From positions 1 through 56,200 of the forward strand of contig CANPGM010000021.1 in assembly GCA_947573605.1 (NCBI GenBank): a stretch of 56,200 nt of DNA. Reading direction: 5' to 3'. Both the position numbers and the translations under genes were made by a program. A model generated the notes under the pieces. It was not told the origin of the DNA. It searched no databases and was given only the letters and a program-made list of their open reading frames with translations. The DNA is from an uncultured Roseburia sp. (GTDB lineage: Bacteria; Bacillota; Clostridia; Lachnospirales; Lachnospiraceae). Shown in pieces: positions 1-8,036 of this stretch (its first letter is position 1; the number at the start of each line of letters is the position of its first letter).

Positions 1-40
1 TAGGTAATCAACGGGTAGAGGGACGCATAGGCAGACACAC

Positions 41-256
41 ATTCTTCTGTGCGCTGGTTGTCCGGGAACCAAAGTGTACACGGAAATCTATTTCCCCAGC
101 AAGGGAGTACGCTACATTGTCATCAATAACAATGTGGACACCATCAATGGAGAAAGCGAGCTTGCCCTGTTCTTAAACATCCTGAATGAAATGCATGCCC
201 GGCAGACCAGCAAATAGGTCAAGGCTGCCATGCACACAAGATTTGCCAATGGCGCA
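41..256 (+). pseudogene. Serine recombinase (resolvase family) remnant
   Basis: The frame reading YTEIYFPSKGVRYIVINNNV and then DTINGESELA...NEMHARQTSK matches the resolvase catalytic-domain region of large serine recombinases (compare the usual YTE-YFPSKGVRYIAI...NE-YARDTSKK). A stop codon (215-217) falls exactly where the family normally has a Lys (AAG to TAG), and the same frame continues with VKAAMHTRFANGA, which also fits the family, before a second stop at 260-262. The catalytic Ser region and the whole C-terminal DNA-binding part are absent. It is therefore a decayed fragment of a mobile-element recombinase, perhaps from a transposon or integrative element that once bordered this locus. 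The exact left boundary cannot be set. Confidence 0.7.
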
Positions 257-286
257 GAATGATACCCGTCAGGTATTTGCTGGACA

Positions 287-454
287 ATGAATGGAGAATT
301 TTTTTTAGTATCTACATTAACAGACTTTTGGGTATTAGAGTGGACGGATAATCATTCTTATACTTCAAATTACTGTTTTAAAGATATTGACCCAATGCCA
401 TATGATATATCTGAGCAAGAAATAATTTTCCAGGTGGATAGATTATTGCTGTAA
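287..454 (+). CDS. Small hypothetical ORF (55 aa)
   Basis: An open frame of 55 codons starting MNGEFFLVSTL and ending DRLLL. It lies in the same frame as the decayed recombinase just upstream, so part of it may be junk readthrough created by decay. No convincing ribosome binding site precedes the ATG. The composition (Trp, Tyr, acidic residues) is protein-like, but I recognise no family. It could equally be the C-terminal piece of a broken gene. Low confidence that it is expressed. Confidence 0.25.
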   Translation: MNGEFFLVSTLTDFWVLEWTDNHSYTSNYCFKDIDPMPYDISEQEIIFQVDRLLL

Positions 455-582
455 ATAGGAATTGTAAGATGGAATTATGTATTTTGTACAATGCTATCTT
501 TGTGCCGGAGGGAGTGCCTGCACCACCTAAATCAATTATCAATCAGCAGGAATGAATGTACGATTTTATTTCTGACATAAAG

Positions 583-625
583 AAAGCCAGCGTAAGAAGC
601 GTTTCTGCTTCCAACACTGGCTTTT
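583..625. terminator. Terminator-like hairpin
   Basis: AAAGCCAG (583-590) pairs with CTGGCTTT (617-624), with an inner GAAGC/GCTTC stem. The flanking A-rich and T-rich tracts would allow it to work in either direction. It separates the degraded left edge from the lipoprotein gene. A minus-strand open stretch between about 666 and 800 ends nearby, but I could not assign it to a family. Confidence 0.45.
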
Positions 626-762
626 GCCTTCGCCAATGCCCGTTGATTGTATTTGGTTGATGGTTTTAAATTCCTTCTATATGTGGTGATAGCTTTTCGC
701 CGTCTTCCGGTTTCTGGTTATACCGAAATTCGGAGTCTTCAATGATTGAAGTGTAGAAAGTA

Positions 763-791
763 TTGACAACTTTCGATGGCGGGGCAAAATA
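763..791 (+). promoter_or_regulatory. Possible sigma-A promoter of the lipoprotein gene
   Basis: A perfect TTGACA (763-768) is followed after 17 bp by AAAATA (786-791), a weak -10 match. It lies about 80 bp before the start of the lipoprotein gene at 872. No other promoter candidate is apparent between the hairpin at 583-625 and this gene. Confidence 0.35.
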
Positions 792-871
792 AATTTTATG
801 TGAAAGACAGCTAAGATGGACGAGCCCCTGACTGGCTGTCAGATAGATTAAGAGGAAGGATAAATAGGGCT

Positions 872-1330
872 ATGAAGAAGAAAAATAAGTTACTTGCACT
901 GACAGTTACTGTCATTCTCGTGATGATGGCTGCAGGGTGCAAAACAGGGTGGGAGGTTTCGGGAGGAATGGAAACCGCTGTGAAAACGCTGGAGAAACAG
1001 GAACAACCGGAGGCGGCGTTTGAACCAGTGTCAACCCCGGCGCCGACTCTGGAACCGATCCCGGCGCCGATCGCAGAGTCAACTCCGAAGTCGACGACAG
1101 CGTCAACCCAAGAGCTAACCGCGGAGCTGACCCAAGAGCCAACTTCGGAGCTTACCGCAGCGTCAACCCAAGAGCTAACCGCGGAGCTGACCCAAGAGCC
1201 AACTCCGGAGCTTACCCCGGCGCCGACCAAAGAGACGGAACCTCAGCCGGAAGAGCCTGAGAAGGTACTCGTAAAAATCTGCCACTATGTTTGTGCTGCC
1301 CGCTTTTTTTTCGGTCCGCCTCATTCATAA
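872..1330 (+). CDS. Lipoprotein with Thr/Pro/Glu repeat linker, probably truncated
   Basis: 152 residues. The N-terminus is a signal peptide with a lipobox (MMAAGC, Cys about residue 23), so the protein should be a diacylglyceryl-anchored surface lipoprotein. It is preceded by AGGAAGG. Residues about 55-125 form a low-complexity Ser/Thr/Pro/Glu linker containing a near-perfect 20-residue duplication (ASTQELTAELTQEPT-type unit), encoded by a 60-bp tandem DNA repeat. Such linkers normally space a folded extracellular domain from the membrane, but here the frame ends after only about 17 further residues, with an unnatural tail (VCAARFFFGPPHS). I infer that the C-terminal domain has been lost by frameshift or rearrangement. 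Function unknown. It precedes the eCIS operon by 150 bp but need not belong to it. Confidence 0.6.
   Translation: MKKKNKLLALTVTVILVMMAAGCKTGWEVSGGMETAVKTLEKQEQPEAAFEPVSTPAPTLEPIPAPIAESTPKSTTASTQELTAELTQEPTSELTAASTQELTAELTQEPTPELTPAPTKETEPQPEEPEKVLVKICHYVCAARFFFGPPHS
1100..1219 (+). repeat. 60-bp tandem repeat inside the lipoprotein linker
   Basis: Two consecutive 60-bp units, about 1100-1159 and 1160-1219, begin gcgtcaacccaagagctaac and are nearly identical. They encode the duplicated ASTQELTAELTQEPT-ELT unit. Copy number is likely to vary by slippage. Confidence 0.8.
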
Positions 1331-1403
1331 AAATCAGCATTAGCGGCAAATCAGTACCGGTTTTTCGTGAAAGCCTGCAAAATCAGGCATGAAATCGATG
1401 TCT

Positions 1404-1437
1404 TGTTAAGTTTCTGTTAAGTACTTTATTGTAAAAT
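1404..1437 (+). promoter_or_regulatory. Candidate activator-dependent promoter of the eCIS operon
   Basis: TGTTAAGT occurs twice as a direct repeat, at 1404-1411 and 1415-1422, exactly 11 bp (one helical turn) apart. A -10-like TAAAAT follows at 1432-1437, about 10 bp further on. No good -35 hexamer is visible. Head-to-tail octamers one turn apart, in place of a -35, are the layout used by OmpR/PhoB-family response regulators. This is an inference from layout only, as no regulator gene for it was identified in the window. Confidence 0.4.
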
Positions 1438-1477
1438 CATGTCGAATAATAAGAAAAACAGGAGGGACCGGGAACGT

Positions 1478-3214
1478 ATGGCAGAATATTTATCACCAGG
1501 TGTTTATGTGGAGGAATTTGAATCCGGCGGAAAGCCAATGGAAGGCGTCGGAACCAGCACGGCGGGATTTATCGGGTTTGCGGAGCGCGGGCCGGTTGAA
1601 GGAGTGCCGCAGCTTGTGACAAATTTTGCGGATTTTAAAAGAAAATACGGCGGTTATCTTTCAGAGAACGAGTTTGCAGGATACCGTTTTTTAGCGTATG
1701 CGGTGGAACATTTTTTTATCAACGGCGGCTCAAGAGCCTTTATATCCAGAGTCGCGCCGGCCGATGCGAAATGCGCGGAGAGTGCGGTGCCTGCGGAAAC
1801 GCCTGTACTTGAGATTTCAGCAAAAAATCCCGGCGTATGGGGAAATAACATTAATATTGTGATTACGCCGTCAGGAAAGGCGAAGACGCAGATCCTCGAT
1901 CTCTTAGAAACGGCGGACGGAAAGCGGTATCATGTGAAGAATGCGGCGGGGTTTTACGCCGGCGATATTGTGATGTATTCGGACAATGAGACGGTCAGCT
2001 ACAACCGGATTGTAAAATGTCAGGACAATATTATTGAATTTGCGACGGAATACGATGAAAGCGTAATTGATAAAGAATTACTGCCTGCAAAAGTGATATC
2101 AACCTGTGAATTCAGTATGGAAGTCAGAATTGAGGATCAGGTGGAAGTGTATGAAAACGTTTCCTTTAATATTGAATCCGCAAGTTATATCGAAAAAAAG
2201 CTTGCAAAGTCGGAAATTATAAAAGTAGTTTGCAACGTACCTCCGCAAGAACCGATTCTGCCGCCGTTTCTTGCGCTTGCGGGAAAAGATACGCAAAAGG
2301 CGGTTCTTTCCGTAACTTTAAGCGGCGGAACAAACGGAAATGTCAGCGCGGTTAGCGCGGCGGAATTGATTGGTACCGACAGCGGAGCCGGAAAGCGGAG
2401 CGGAATACAGTCTTTTCTTGATAACGACAACGTTTCGATTATCGCCGTGCCCGGCATCACAGATCCGAACGTACAGTTGATGCTTGTCGCACATTGCGAG
2501 AATACGGCAAGCAGATTCGCGGTTTTAGATCTTCCGAGGGATGCAAAAAAAATAGACGATATTACGGCGCACAGAGATATTTTCGATTCCAACTATGCGG
2601 CGCTTTATCATCCGTGGCTTACGGTCTTTGATCCGCTCGACAAAAGGAATATTGCAATTCCGCCGTCGGGTTCTGTTCTTGGAATCTATGCGAGAAGCGA
2701 TAACACAAGAGGCGTGCACAAGGCGCCTGCAAATGAGGTCGTCCGCGCCTGCGTCGGACTGGACTGCCAGTTCAATAAGGGTGAACAGGATATTTTGAAC
2801 CCGAAGGGAGTAAATCTGATCCGGTCGTTTCCGGGTATGGGAATCCGGGTATGGGGAGCGAGAACGGCTACAAGCAATCCGAGCTGGAAATATGTCAATG
2901 TCCGCAGACTTTTTATTTTTATCGAGGAATCCATCAAGGCAAATACCAACTGGGCAGTGTTTGAACCGAACGACGAGGTGCTCTGGGTGCGCGTCAAACG
3001 AACCATCGAAGTATTTTTAACGGGAATGTGGCGCGACGGTTCGTTAGCGGGGACTTCGCCGGACGAGGCATTTTTTGTAAATATCGGGCATGAAACGATG
3101 AGCCAGGATGATATTGATAACGGTCGTTTGATCTGTGTTATCGGCGTTGCGCCCGTCAAACCGGCGGAGTTTGTAATCTTTAGGATTTCACAGAAAACAA
3201 GCGACGCACAGTAG
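1478..3214 (+). CDS. eCIS contractile tail sheath protein
   Basis: 578 residues. The N-terminus MAEYLSPGVYVEEFESGGKP is the diagnostic start of contractile tail sheath proteins (phage tail sheath family). The C-terminal part, ending with the conserved sheath fold (RRLFIFIEESIKANTNWAVFEPND and the region after it), is intact. Sheath subunits stack around the inner tube and contract to drive it into a target. An upstream in-frame ATG at 1439 has no ribosome binding site, whereas AGGAGG at 1460-1465 precedes the ATG at 1478, where family homology begins, so I chose 1478. This is the only sheath gene in the cluster; Afp/PVC particles typically have several paralogues. It is the first gene of the eCIS operon. 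Confidence 0.95.
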   Translation: MAEYLSPGVYVEEFESGGKPMEGVGTSTAGFIGFAERGPVEGVPQLVTNFADFKRKYGGYLSENEFAGYRFLAYAVEHFFINGGSRAFISRVAPADAKCAESAVPAETPVLEISAKNPGVWGNNINIVITPSGKAKTQILDLLETADGKRYHVKNAAGFYAGDIVMYSDNETVSYNRIVKCQDNIIEFATEYDESVIDKELLPAKVISTCEFSMEVRIEDQVEVYENVSFNIESASYIEKKLAKSEIIKVVCNVPPQEPILPPFLALAGKDTQKAVLSVTLSGGTNGNVSAVSAAELIGTDSGAGKRSGIQSFLDNDNVSIIAVPGITDPNVQLMLVAHCENTASRFAVLDLPRDAKKIDDITAHRDIFDSNYAALYHPWLTVFDPLDKRNIAIPPSGSVLGIYARSDNTRGVHKAPANEVVRACVGLDCQFNKGEQDILNPKGVNLIRSFPGMGIRVWGARTATSNPSWKYVNVRRLFIFIEESIKANTNWAVFEPNDEVLWVRVKRTIEVFLTGMWRDGSLAGTSPDEAFFVNIGHETMSQDDIDNGRLICVIGVAPVKPAEFVIFRISQKTSDAQ

Positions 3215-3231
3215 GAGAAAGGAGAGAAACG

Positions 3232-3657
3232 ATGGCTACCTATCCATATGGAAAATTCAGATATACGGTAGAGATTGACGGAATTACGGCGGGAGGCTTT
3301 TCGGAAGTAACCGGATTTGACGCGTCTATTGACGTAATGGAATATCGGGAAGGCGATATGGTGCAGACGCCGATGAAGATACCGGGACTGAAAAAATACG
3401 GAAATATTACCTTAAAAAAGGGACTGGCGGATTCCATCGCGCTCTACGAGTGGCTGAATAAGGGAGTGACCGGAGAAGTGGAGCGTAAGACAATCACCGT
3501 TACGCTGCTTGACGCGACGGAAAACGCGGTCGCGTCCTGGCGCGTCATCAATGCGTGGCCCGTAAAATACACAGGGCCGGATTTCAACGCCACTTCCTCC
3601 GAAGTCGCGGTGGAAACGCTTGAGGTCGCTCATGAGGGAATGACAAGAGAATCGTAA
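3232..3657 (+). CDS. eCIS inner tube protein (gp19-like)
   Basis: 141 residues, the typical length of the T4 gp19 / Afp1 tube family. The N-terminal MATYPYGKFRYTVEIDGI followed by GGFSEVTGFD, then YREGD and the central KYGNITLKKG and WLNKG motifs are characteristic. It forms hexameric rings that stack into the rigid inner tube housed in the sheath, through which cargo is carried. A strong GGAGAAAGGAGAG site lies just upstream, and only 17 bp separate it from the sheath gene, consistent with stoichiometric co-translation. A second, divergent tube-fold gene lies at 4269. Confidence 0.95.
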   Translation: MATYPYGKFRYTVEIDGITAGGFSEVTGFDASIDVMEYREGDMVQTPMKIPGLKKYGNITLKKGLADSIALYEWLNKGVTGEVERKTITVTLLDATENAVASWRVINAWPVKYTGPDFNATSSEVAVETLEVAHEGMTRES

Positions 3658-3692
3658 ACGGCAGGGAAAACTTATTTGTATAGGAGGAAAAA

Positions 3693-4064
3693 ATGGCGTT
3701 TCAGACAGAATATTCATTTGTACTGCCGAGAGGCTATCTGGATAAAAGCGGCATTCTGCATAAAGAGGGCAAGATGCGCCTTGCAAATGCAGGGGACGAG
3801 ATTCTGCCGTTAAAAGATCCGCGCGTACAGCAGAATCCGGGATATTTAACCGTTATTCTGCTTGCAAGGGTTGTCACGGAGCTGGGGTCGCTGCCTGTAG
3901 TGGATACCAGAGTAATTGAGAATCTGTTTACCATTGATTTGGCGTATCTGCAGGATTTGTATCAGAAAATCAATACAATGGATCTTCCGGGATATCAGGC
4001 GGTTTGCCCGCATTGCGGGCAGGAAATCAACGTGCCGGTAAATTTTATGGAAGCCGGTCTATAG
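3693..4064 (+). CDS. Small eCIS tail assembly protein with a Cys-x-x-Cys motif
   Basis: 123 residues, preceded by TAGGAGGAAAAA. It begins MAFQTEYSFVLPRGYLDKSG and contains a block about decoration or assembly of the tail (PRVQQNPGYLTVILLARVVTELG) that resembles small tail-assembly proteins encoded after the tube gene in contractile phages and eCIS loci. Near the C-terminus, VCPHCGQEI is a CxxC knuckle; only one such pair is visible, so metal binding would need a second pair or dimerisation. The stop codon is immediately followed by the next start. The role is inferred from position and similarity and is not proven. Confidence 0.7.
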   Translation: MAFQTEYSFVLPRGYLDKSGILHKEGKMRLANAGDEILPLKDPRVQQNPGYLTVILLARVVTELGSLPVVDTRVIENLFTIDLAYLQDLYQKINTMDLPGYQAVCPHCGQEINVPVNFMEAGL

Positions 4065-4066
4065 AA

Positions 4067-4243
4067 GTGTATCCGGCGGATAAAATTTACGAGGAAGCGG
4101 CGTTTATCGCTTATTATATGCATTGGGGACACGACGAAATTATGGCGATGAGCCATGTGGACCGCCTGCGCTGGTGCAGGGAAATATCAAAAATCAACAG
4201 CAGGATAAATAACGAACCGCAGAATCTGTTTGAACTGCCCTGA
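4067..4243 (+). CDS. Small eCIS protein (DUF6760-like)
   Basis: About 58 residues, rich in aromatics and charged residues (IYEEAAFIAYYMHWGHDEIM...RLRWCREISKINSRIN). This matches the short protein usually found after the tail assembly gene in eCIS loci, where an EEVAFIAYHFHW-type core is conserved. No ATG is available at the conserved N-terminus. I chose the GTG at 4067, two bases after the preceding stop codon, which implies translational coupling; the in-frame ATG at 4004 would overlap the upstream gene by about 60 bp. It is probably a tail assembly chaperone-like factor, by position only. Confidence 0.7.
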   Translation: MYPADKIYEEAAFIAYYMHWGHDEIMAMSHVDRLRWCREISKINSRINNEPQNLFELP

Positions 4244-4268
4244 TGTGTAAATAGAACGGAGGAAAGAG

Positions 4269-4745
4269 ATGTCGGAATTTATCAGTACGGCTGGTACGAC
4301 GCGGCGAACCTATCTGCCGGACTTTCGTTACCTTGTGCTGACCGGGGAAGATGAGGGGGCCGGAGACGGACCGCAGGGCGGAAGCGTATGCTTTTCAAAA
4401 GTATCCGGTATTGAAGCGACGATGGAGCAGGAGGAACTGATGGAGGGCGGGAAAAACGACGGACCGCATATTCTGCTTAGCCCGCATAAAAGACATACCG
4501 CACTTGTACTTGAGCGGGGGGTCCTTCCGTCAGACTGCTGGATGAGCCGCCTGAAACCGGGAATGCGCTTAAATACCTGGCTTTTGATTGTGTTATTGGA
4601 TGAAAAACTGGAGAAAACAGGAAAGATGTTCGGCATTAATGACGGTACGGTGACGAAGTGGGAGCTTTCGGGCCTGAATGCGGAAGGAAATTCGATTCTT
4701 GTAGAAAAATTGGAAATTGTGCACGACGGAATCATCTATACCTGA
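4269..4745 (+). CDS. Second eCIS tube-fold protein (Afp5-like tube initiator)
   Basis: 158 residues of the gp19-like fold: FRYLVLTGED near the N-terminus, CFSKVSGIEATMEQEELMEG as the equivalent of the tube loop, a middle SRLKPGMRLNTWLLIVLLDE strand, and a C-terminal KLEIVHDGI strand. The protein is longer and more divergent than the main tube protein at 3232. In eCIS particles such paralogues form the first tube ring joining the tube to the baseplate hub. AGAACGGAGGAAAGAG is a strong ribosome binding site. The placement between assembly proteins and the LysM protein matches known eCIS gene order. Confidence 0.85.
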   Translation: MSEFISTAGTTRRTYLPDFRYLVLTGEDEGAGDGPQGGSVCFSKVSGIEATMEQEELMEGGKNDGPHILLSPHKRHTALVLERGVLPSDCWMSRLKPGMRLNTWLLIVLLDEKLEKTGKMFGINDGTVTKWELSGLNAEGNSILVEKLEIVHDGIIYT

Positions 4746-4761
4746 TTGGCGGGAGGAAACG

Positions 4762-5439
4762 ATGCAGAGGAATTTTTTACCGGACAGGAGCCTGTGCCGC
4801 AGGACAAACACGGAAAGTCAGACGCGCTTTTTACGATTTGCAAAACAGATCACAGGAAAATATATGAAATTCGGGAAGTGCAGTTTAAACGCTCCTTCTC
4901 TGGTATTTGTCGGAGAAAACAAAACGACGACAATCCATACGTTTCAAAAAAAACTTCAGATAAAGCTAAGTGTAAAGCTTTCGGACGGAAGCGCTTCGTC
5001 TTTCGCATTCCGCATGAAGCTGTCCGGGCAGGAGAAGGCCATGAAGGAACTGCAGGCATTCCACTGTATCAGCACTATTTTTGAAAATCGGGAGAGACAG
5101 CCGGATGTGGCCAGGAAGGCGGAGCGGAAGTTAATCCGGATTCTTTCGGAGGATTTTTACGACCGAAATCCGGTCATACAAAGAGCGGTATCGGGAGAGC
5201 GGATGTTTTACAGATGGGAGCGGAAAGCTGCGGAGGCGGAAGCGGAAAAAACAAAAAATCTGGTTGAAAACATGGAAGAGCGCCTGCTGCTGCAGGAGAA
5301 ACTGATAAAGGAATTAAAAGAGACGGAAACGGTTCCCGCGGCGCTGCCGAAGGGATGGATGGACGGCGTAACAAAAGAAGTAATGAAAAAAATGGAACGG
5401 GAGCTGCACTTAGAAAAGATGCGGCGCGGGTTCGTATAA
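4762..5439 (+). CDS. Uncharacterised eCIS protein with coiled coil (Afp6 position)
   Basis: 225 residues from the ATG at 4762, chosen because GGGAGG (4751-4756) precedes it; an in-frame ATG at 4717 would overlap the previous gene. Basic, Arg-rich N-terminus, then a mixed region. Residues about 150-190 are a Glu/Lys/Ala-rich heptad-like coiled coil (AEAEAEKTKNLVENMEERLL). There is no transmembrane segment. It occupies the position of Afp6 in canonical eCIS loci, between the tube initiator and the LysM protein; that family has no clear function. I do not recognise a domain, so the Afp6 relation rests on position alone. Confidence 0.6.
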   Translation: MQRNFLPDRSLCRRTNTESQTRFLRFAKQITGKYMKFGKCSLNAPSLVFVGENKTTTIHTFQKKLQIKLSVKLSDGSASSFAFRMKLSGQEKAMKELQAFHCISTIFENRERQPDVARKAERKLIRILSEDFYDRNPVIQRAVSGERMFYRWERKAAEAEAEKTKNLVENMEERLLLQEKLIKELKETETVPAALPKGWMDGVTKEVMKKMERELHLEKMRRGFV

Positions 5440-5454
5440 AAGGAAGTGGTGCAA

Positions 5455-6114
5455 ATGCCCCAAAAGGCAGTTATAGAGGTATTGGAAGGAAATCCTTCCC
5501 AAACGGAAATCGAAGTCATGTTTAACCCGGAAACCTATCAGCTTTCCTACGCGGCTTCCTACAGCGAAAAAAAAATTGCAGGATTAGACGGTCCGGTCAG
5601 CCAGTTTATTTCGGGAGAGCGAATGACGCTCGATATGACGCTGTACTTTGATACTTATGTACCCGCGACGCCGGACGAGGCCGAGAGCGGAACGAGCGTA
5701 GCAAAGAAAACAAAGCTGCTTTCCGAACTGCTTCTGATTGACGGTTCGCTCCACCGGCCGCCCGTCGTAAAATTTAAATGGGGAACGCTGCAGTTTAAAG
5801 GCGTTGTCGCAAGCGTAAAGGAAAGCTATACGATGTTTCTTTCGGACGGTACGCCGGTGCGCGCAAAGGCGGACGTTTCTTTTCAGTCGATTCTTGACGT
5901 GGACGCCGCAAAACGGCAGGCGCCGTTTGAATCGCCGGACCGTACGAAGATACGGACCGTCCATGAATCGGAACAATTGTGGAACTACGCCTGGCAGGAA
6001 TACGGCGATGTATCCAAATGGAGAGAGATTGCGGATGCGAATCATATCAGGAATCCGCTTGAACTGGAACCGGGAACGAAAATCAGGCTGCCCGCGCTTG
6101 CCACTGAGCGCTGA
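5455..6114 (+). CDS. eCIS tail protein with LysM domain (Afp7/gp53-like)
   Basis: 219 residues. The N-terminal half (FNPETYQLSYAASYSEKKI...LDMTLYFDTY) is the eCIS tube-associated domain found in Afp7-like proteins. The C-terminal 50 residues are a LysM module (VHESEQLWNYAWQEYGDVSK...ANHIRNPLELEPGTKIRLP). Phage gp53 and Afp7 proteins use this arrangement to tie the baseplate hub to the tube. I chose the ATG at 5455, eight bases after AGGAAG, over two upstream GTG codons. In these machines the LysM fold is usually structural and need not bind peptidoglycan. Confidence 0.88.
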   Translation: MPQKAVIEVLEGNPSQTEIEVMFNPETYQLSYAASYSEKKIAGLDGPVSQFISGERMTLDMTLYFDTYVPATPDEAESGTSVAKKTKLLSELLLIDGSLHRPPVVKFKWGTLQFKGVVASVKESYTMFLSDGTPVRAKADVSFQSILDVDAAKRQAPFESPDRTKIRTVHESEQLWNYAWQEYGDVSKWREIADANHIRNPLELEPGTKIRLPALATER

Positions 6115-6145
6115 AATCTGACACAAAAAAGGCGGTGAGAGACGT

Positions 6146-7966
6146 ATGGCGGAGGATGTGATGGAAGCTTCGTATACAGAAGAGGAACTCTGGAAAAAAT
6201 ACGGGAATTTTTTTGCCCCTGCAGCAAAGATTTTGATCGGGGATGCGAAAGAAGACCTGTCGGAGCAATATCAGATTCAGTTTGAGGATATCCGCGTGAC
6301 ATTAAGCCGGAAGGAGTCGTCCGGGGCAAGTTTTACACTGACAAATGTATATGATGTGGAAAAAAGAAGCATAAGGGAGTCCGTAGCGGACGTTATTTGT
6401 CCCGGTAACAAAGTGCAGATTGCGCTTGGATATACTTCGGAATTTACCGTAGTTTTTTCGGGTTATATCCAGGAGGTTTCCGTGCAGTTCGGAGAGGTTC
6501 CCGGAATGCAGGTGGCGGCGGCGGACGTCAGGCGGCTGATGTCGGAAAACAACAGAGAAAATTATGCGTGGGGGCATAAGAAGCATTTGGACTTGTTTAC
6601 AGCGCTTATGGAAGACTATAAAGAATTGGCAAGCGTTGCCGGAAACGTTGACGCTACGAGTACAGAACTCCACAAACCCCTGATACAAAAAGGGAGCGAT
6701 CTGAATATGGTGTATGAACTCTGCCAGGCGGCAAATCGTAGTTTTTACGTCTGCGGCGACAAGGCGTATTGGAAAGAAACGACGACGGAGAGCCCGGCCG
6801 CCGTATTGAGCTTTGGGCAGAGCCTGATTTCGTTTTCCAAAGCGCCCGTTTATGTGGATGTTTTGATAGAGGTGTGGGGCAATCTGAAGGGAACCGATGA
6901 AAAGCTTGTGGAAACAAGAAGCGTATCAGCCGAAGGAACGATAAAACATGTCTGCGGAAACGGCGGCAGAAAAATAATTGTACTTACAGATATAGAAAGC
7001 TCTGATGAACTGACGGCGAGAGCGGACAAAGAGGAAAAGGCGCTGAAAAAAGAGGCGAAAGCGGGAAGCGGTTCCTGTGTGGGAATTCCCGTATTGTTTC
7101 CCGGCCGTTTCGTTAAAATTGAAGGGCTCGGCGCGGATATTAACGGTACTTATTTTCTGGAATCCGTTACGCATTCGTTCGGAAGCGGCGGATATACGAC
7201 GGATTTTACCGTCGGGAAGGAAGACGCCGGATTTTACGGAGGCGTATTGGACGGGGAAAAAGAAAAAAACGAGAAGGCGCGGACCGTACAGGGCGTAATG
7301 AAAGGAAAGGTTATAAACAACTGGGACAGCGAGCATCCGGGCATGGTGGAAATCGAGCTTGTCATGGGCGAAAAAGAAAACAACAACATCGGCTGGGTGC
7401 CGGTTGCAGCCTCCTATGCGGGAAACGAATTCGGAGCTTACGCGCTGCCGGAAATCGGTTCCTATGTGCTGCTGGCTTTTGATTTGGGGAGGCTGGAAAG
7501 CCCGTATGTAATCGGATGTTTTTGGAATCAGACAACTGTTTTGCCGAAAGAAACGGCGAATGAAAAGAACACGACGAAAACATTTCTGACAAAAGGCGGA
7601 AACCGGATTTTGGTTTCGGACGAAGAGGGAAAGGAGCGGATTGCTCTTTTGACAAAAGGGGAACTCTCTGTCTTATTGGAGGACGAAACTCAGAAAATAA
7701 GCATTCAAAGCGGCGACGGAAAAAATGCGCTGCAAATTGACGCAAAAGAAGGTGTAGTGACACTTGGGGCGGCAAAGAAAGCAGTATTTCAAATCAATGG
7801 AAAGGATATGCTGACCCTGGACGGAACGGCATCGAACGTCAAACTTGCCGCAGACAGTATCAGCGTAGAAGCGGCGCAGAAACTTTCGCTTAAGGGAAAA
7901 GGGGCGGCAAAGGTAGAAAGCAGCGGGTCAATTGAATTGAAAGGCACGGCGGTAAAGCTCAATTAA
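6146..7966 (+). CDS. eCIS spike / baseplate hub protein (VgrG-like, gp27-gp5 fusion)
   Basis: 606 residues. The N-terminal two thirds match the gp27-like hub of VgrG/Afp8 proteins (SEQYQIQFEDIRVTLSRKES; ICPGNKVQIALGY; VVFSGYIQEVSVQF). A gp5-type OB fold follows at about residues 375-460 (VQGVMKGKVINNWDSEHPGM, WVPVAASYAG, LPEIGSYVLLAFD). The last 120 residues form a repetitive beta-helix needle (LQIDAKEGVVTL, VKLAADSISVEAAQKLSLKG). No lysozyme domain is fused. It trimerises at the tip of the tube and should carry the PAAR-like protein encoded at 19412. The ribosome binding site region is GGCGGTGAGAG. Confidence 0.93.
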   Translation: MAEDVMEASYTEEELWKKYGNFFAPAAKILIGDAKEDLSEQYQIQFEDIRVTLSRKESSGASFTLTNVYDVEKRSIRESVADVICPGNKVQIALGYTSEFTVVFSGYIQEVSVQFGEVPGMQVAAADVRRLMSENNRENYAWGHKKHLDLFTALMEDYKELASVAGNVDATSTELHKPLIQKGSDLNMVYELCQAANRSFYVCGDKAYWKETTTESPAAVLSFGQSLISFSKAPVYVDVLIEVWGNLKGTDEKLVETRSVSAEGTIKHVCGNGGRKIIVLTDIESSDELTARADKEEKALKKEAKAGSGSCVGIPVLFPGRFVKIEGLGADINGTYFLESVTHSFGSGGYTTDFTVGKEDAGFYGGVLDGEKEKNEKARTVQGVMKGKVINNWDSEHPGMVEIELVMGEKENNNIGWVPVAASYAGNEFGAYALPEIGSYVLLAFDLGRLESPYVIGCFWNQTTVLPKETANEKNTTKTFLTKGGNRILVSDEEGKERIALLTKGELSVLLEDETQKISIQSGDGKNALQIDAKEGVVTLGAAKKAVFQINGKDMLTLDGTASNVKLAADSISVEAAQKLSLKGKGAAKVESSGSIELKGTAVKLN

Positions 7967-8036
7967 TGTGTTTGCCATCTGACGATACGTCTAAGCGACG
8001 CCGGTCAACGCACGGTAGCTGGAAAGGGGAAAAGAG

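Noticed and set aside
666-800. Minus-strand frame ending EGI between the hairpin and the lipoprotein gene
   Set aside because: It reads like protein (YFAPPSKVVNTFYTSIIEDS) but has no clear start and I could not link it to a family. It may be another decayed gene end, so it is not listed.
811-1230. Long minus-strand open frames opposite the lipoprotein gene
   Set aside because: They arise from the repetitive codon pattern of the linker, consist of monotonous Val/Ser/Gly, and have no ribosome binding site.
4717-5084. Competing plus-strand frame of 112 codons (4746-5084)
   Set aside because: It overlaps the 225-residue gene fully, lacks its own ribosome binding site and shows no domain. The longer frame begins behind GGGAGG.
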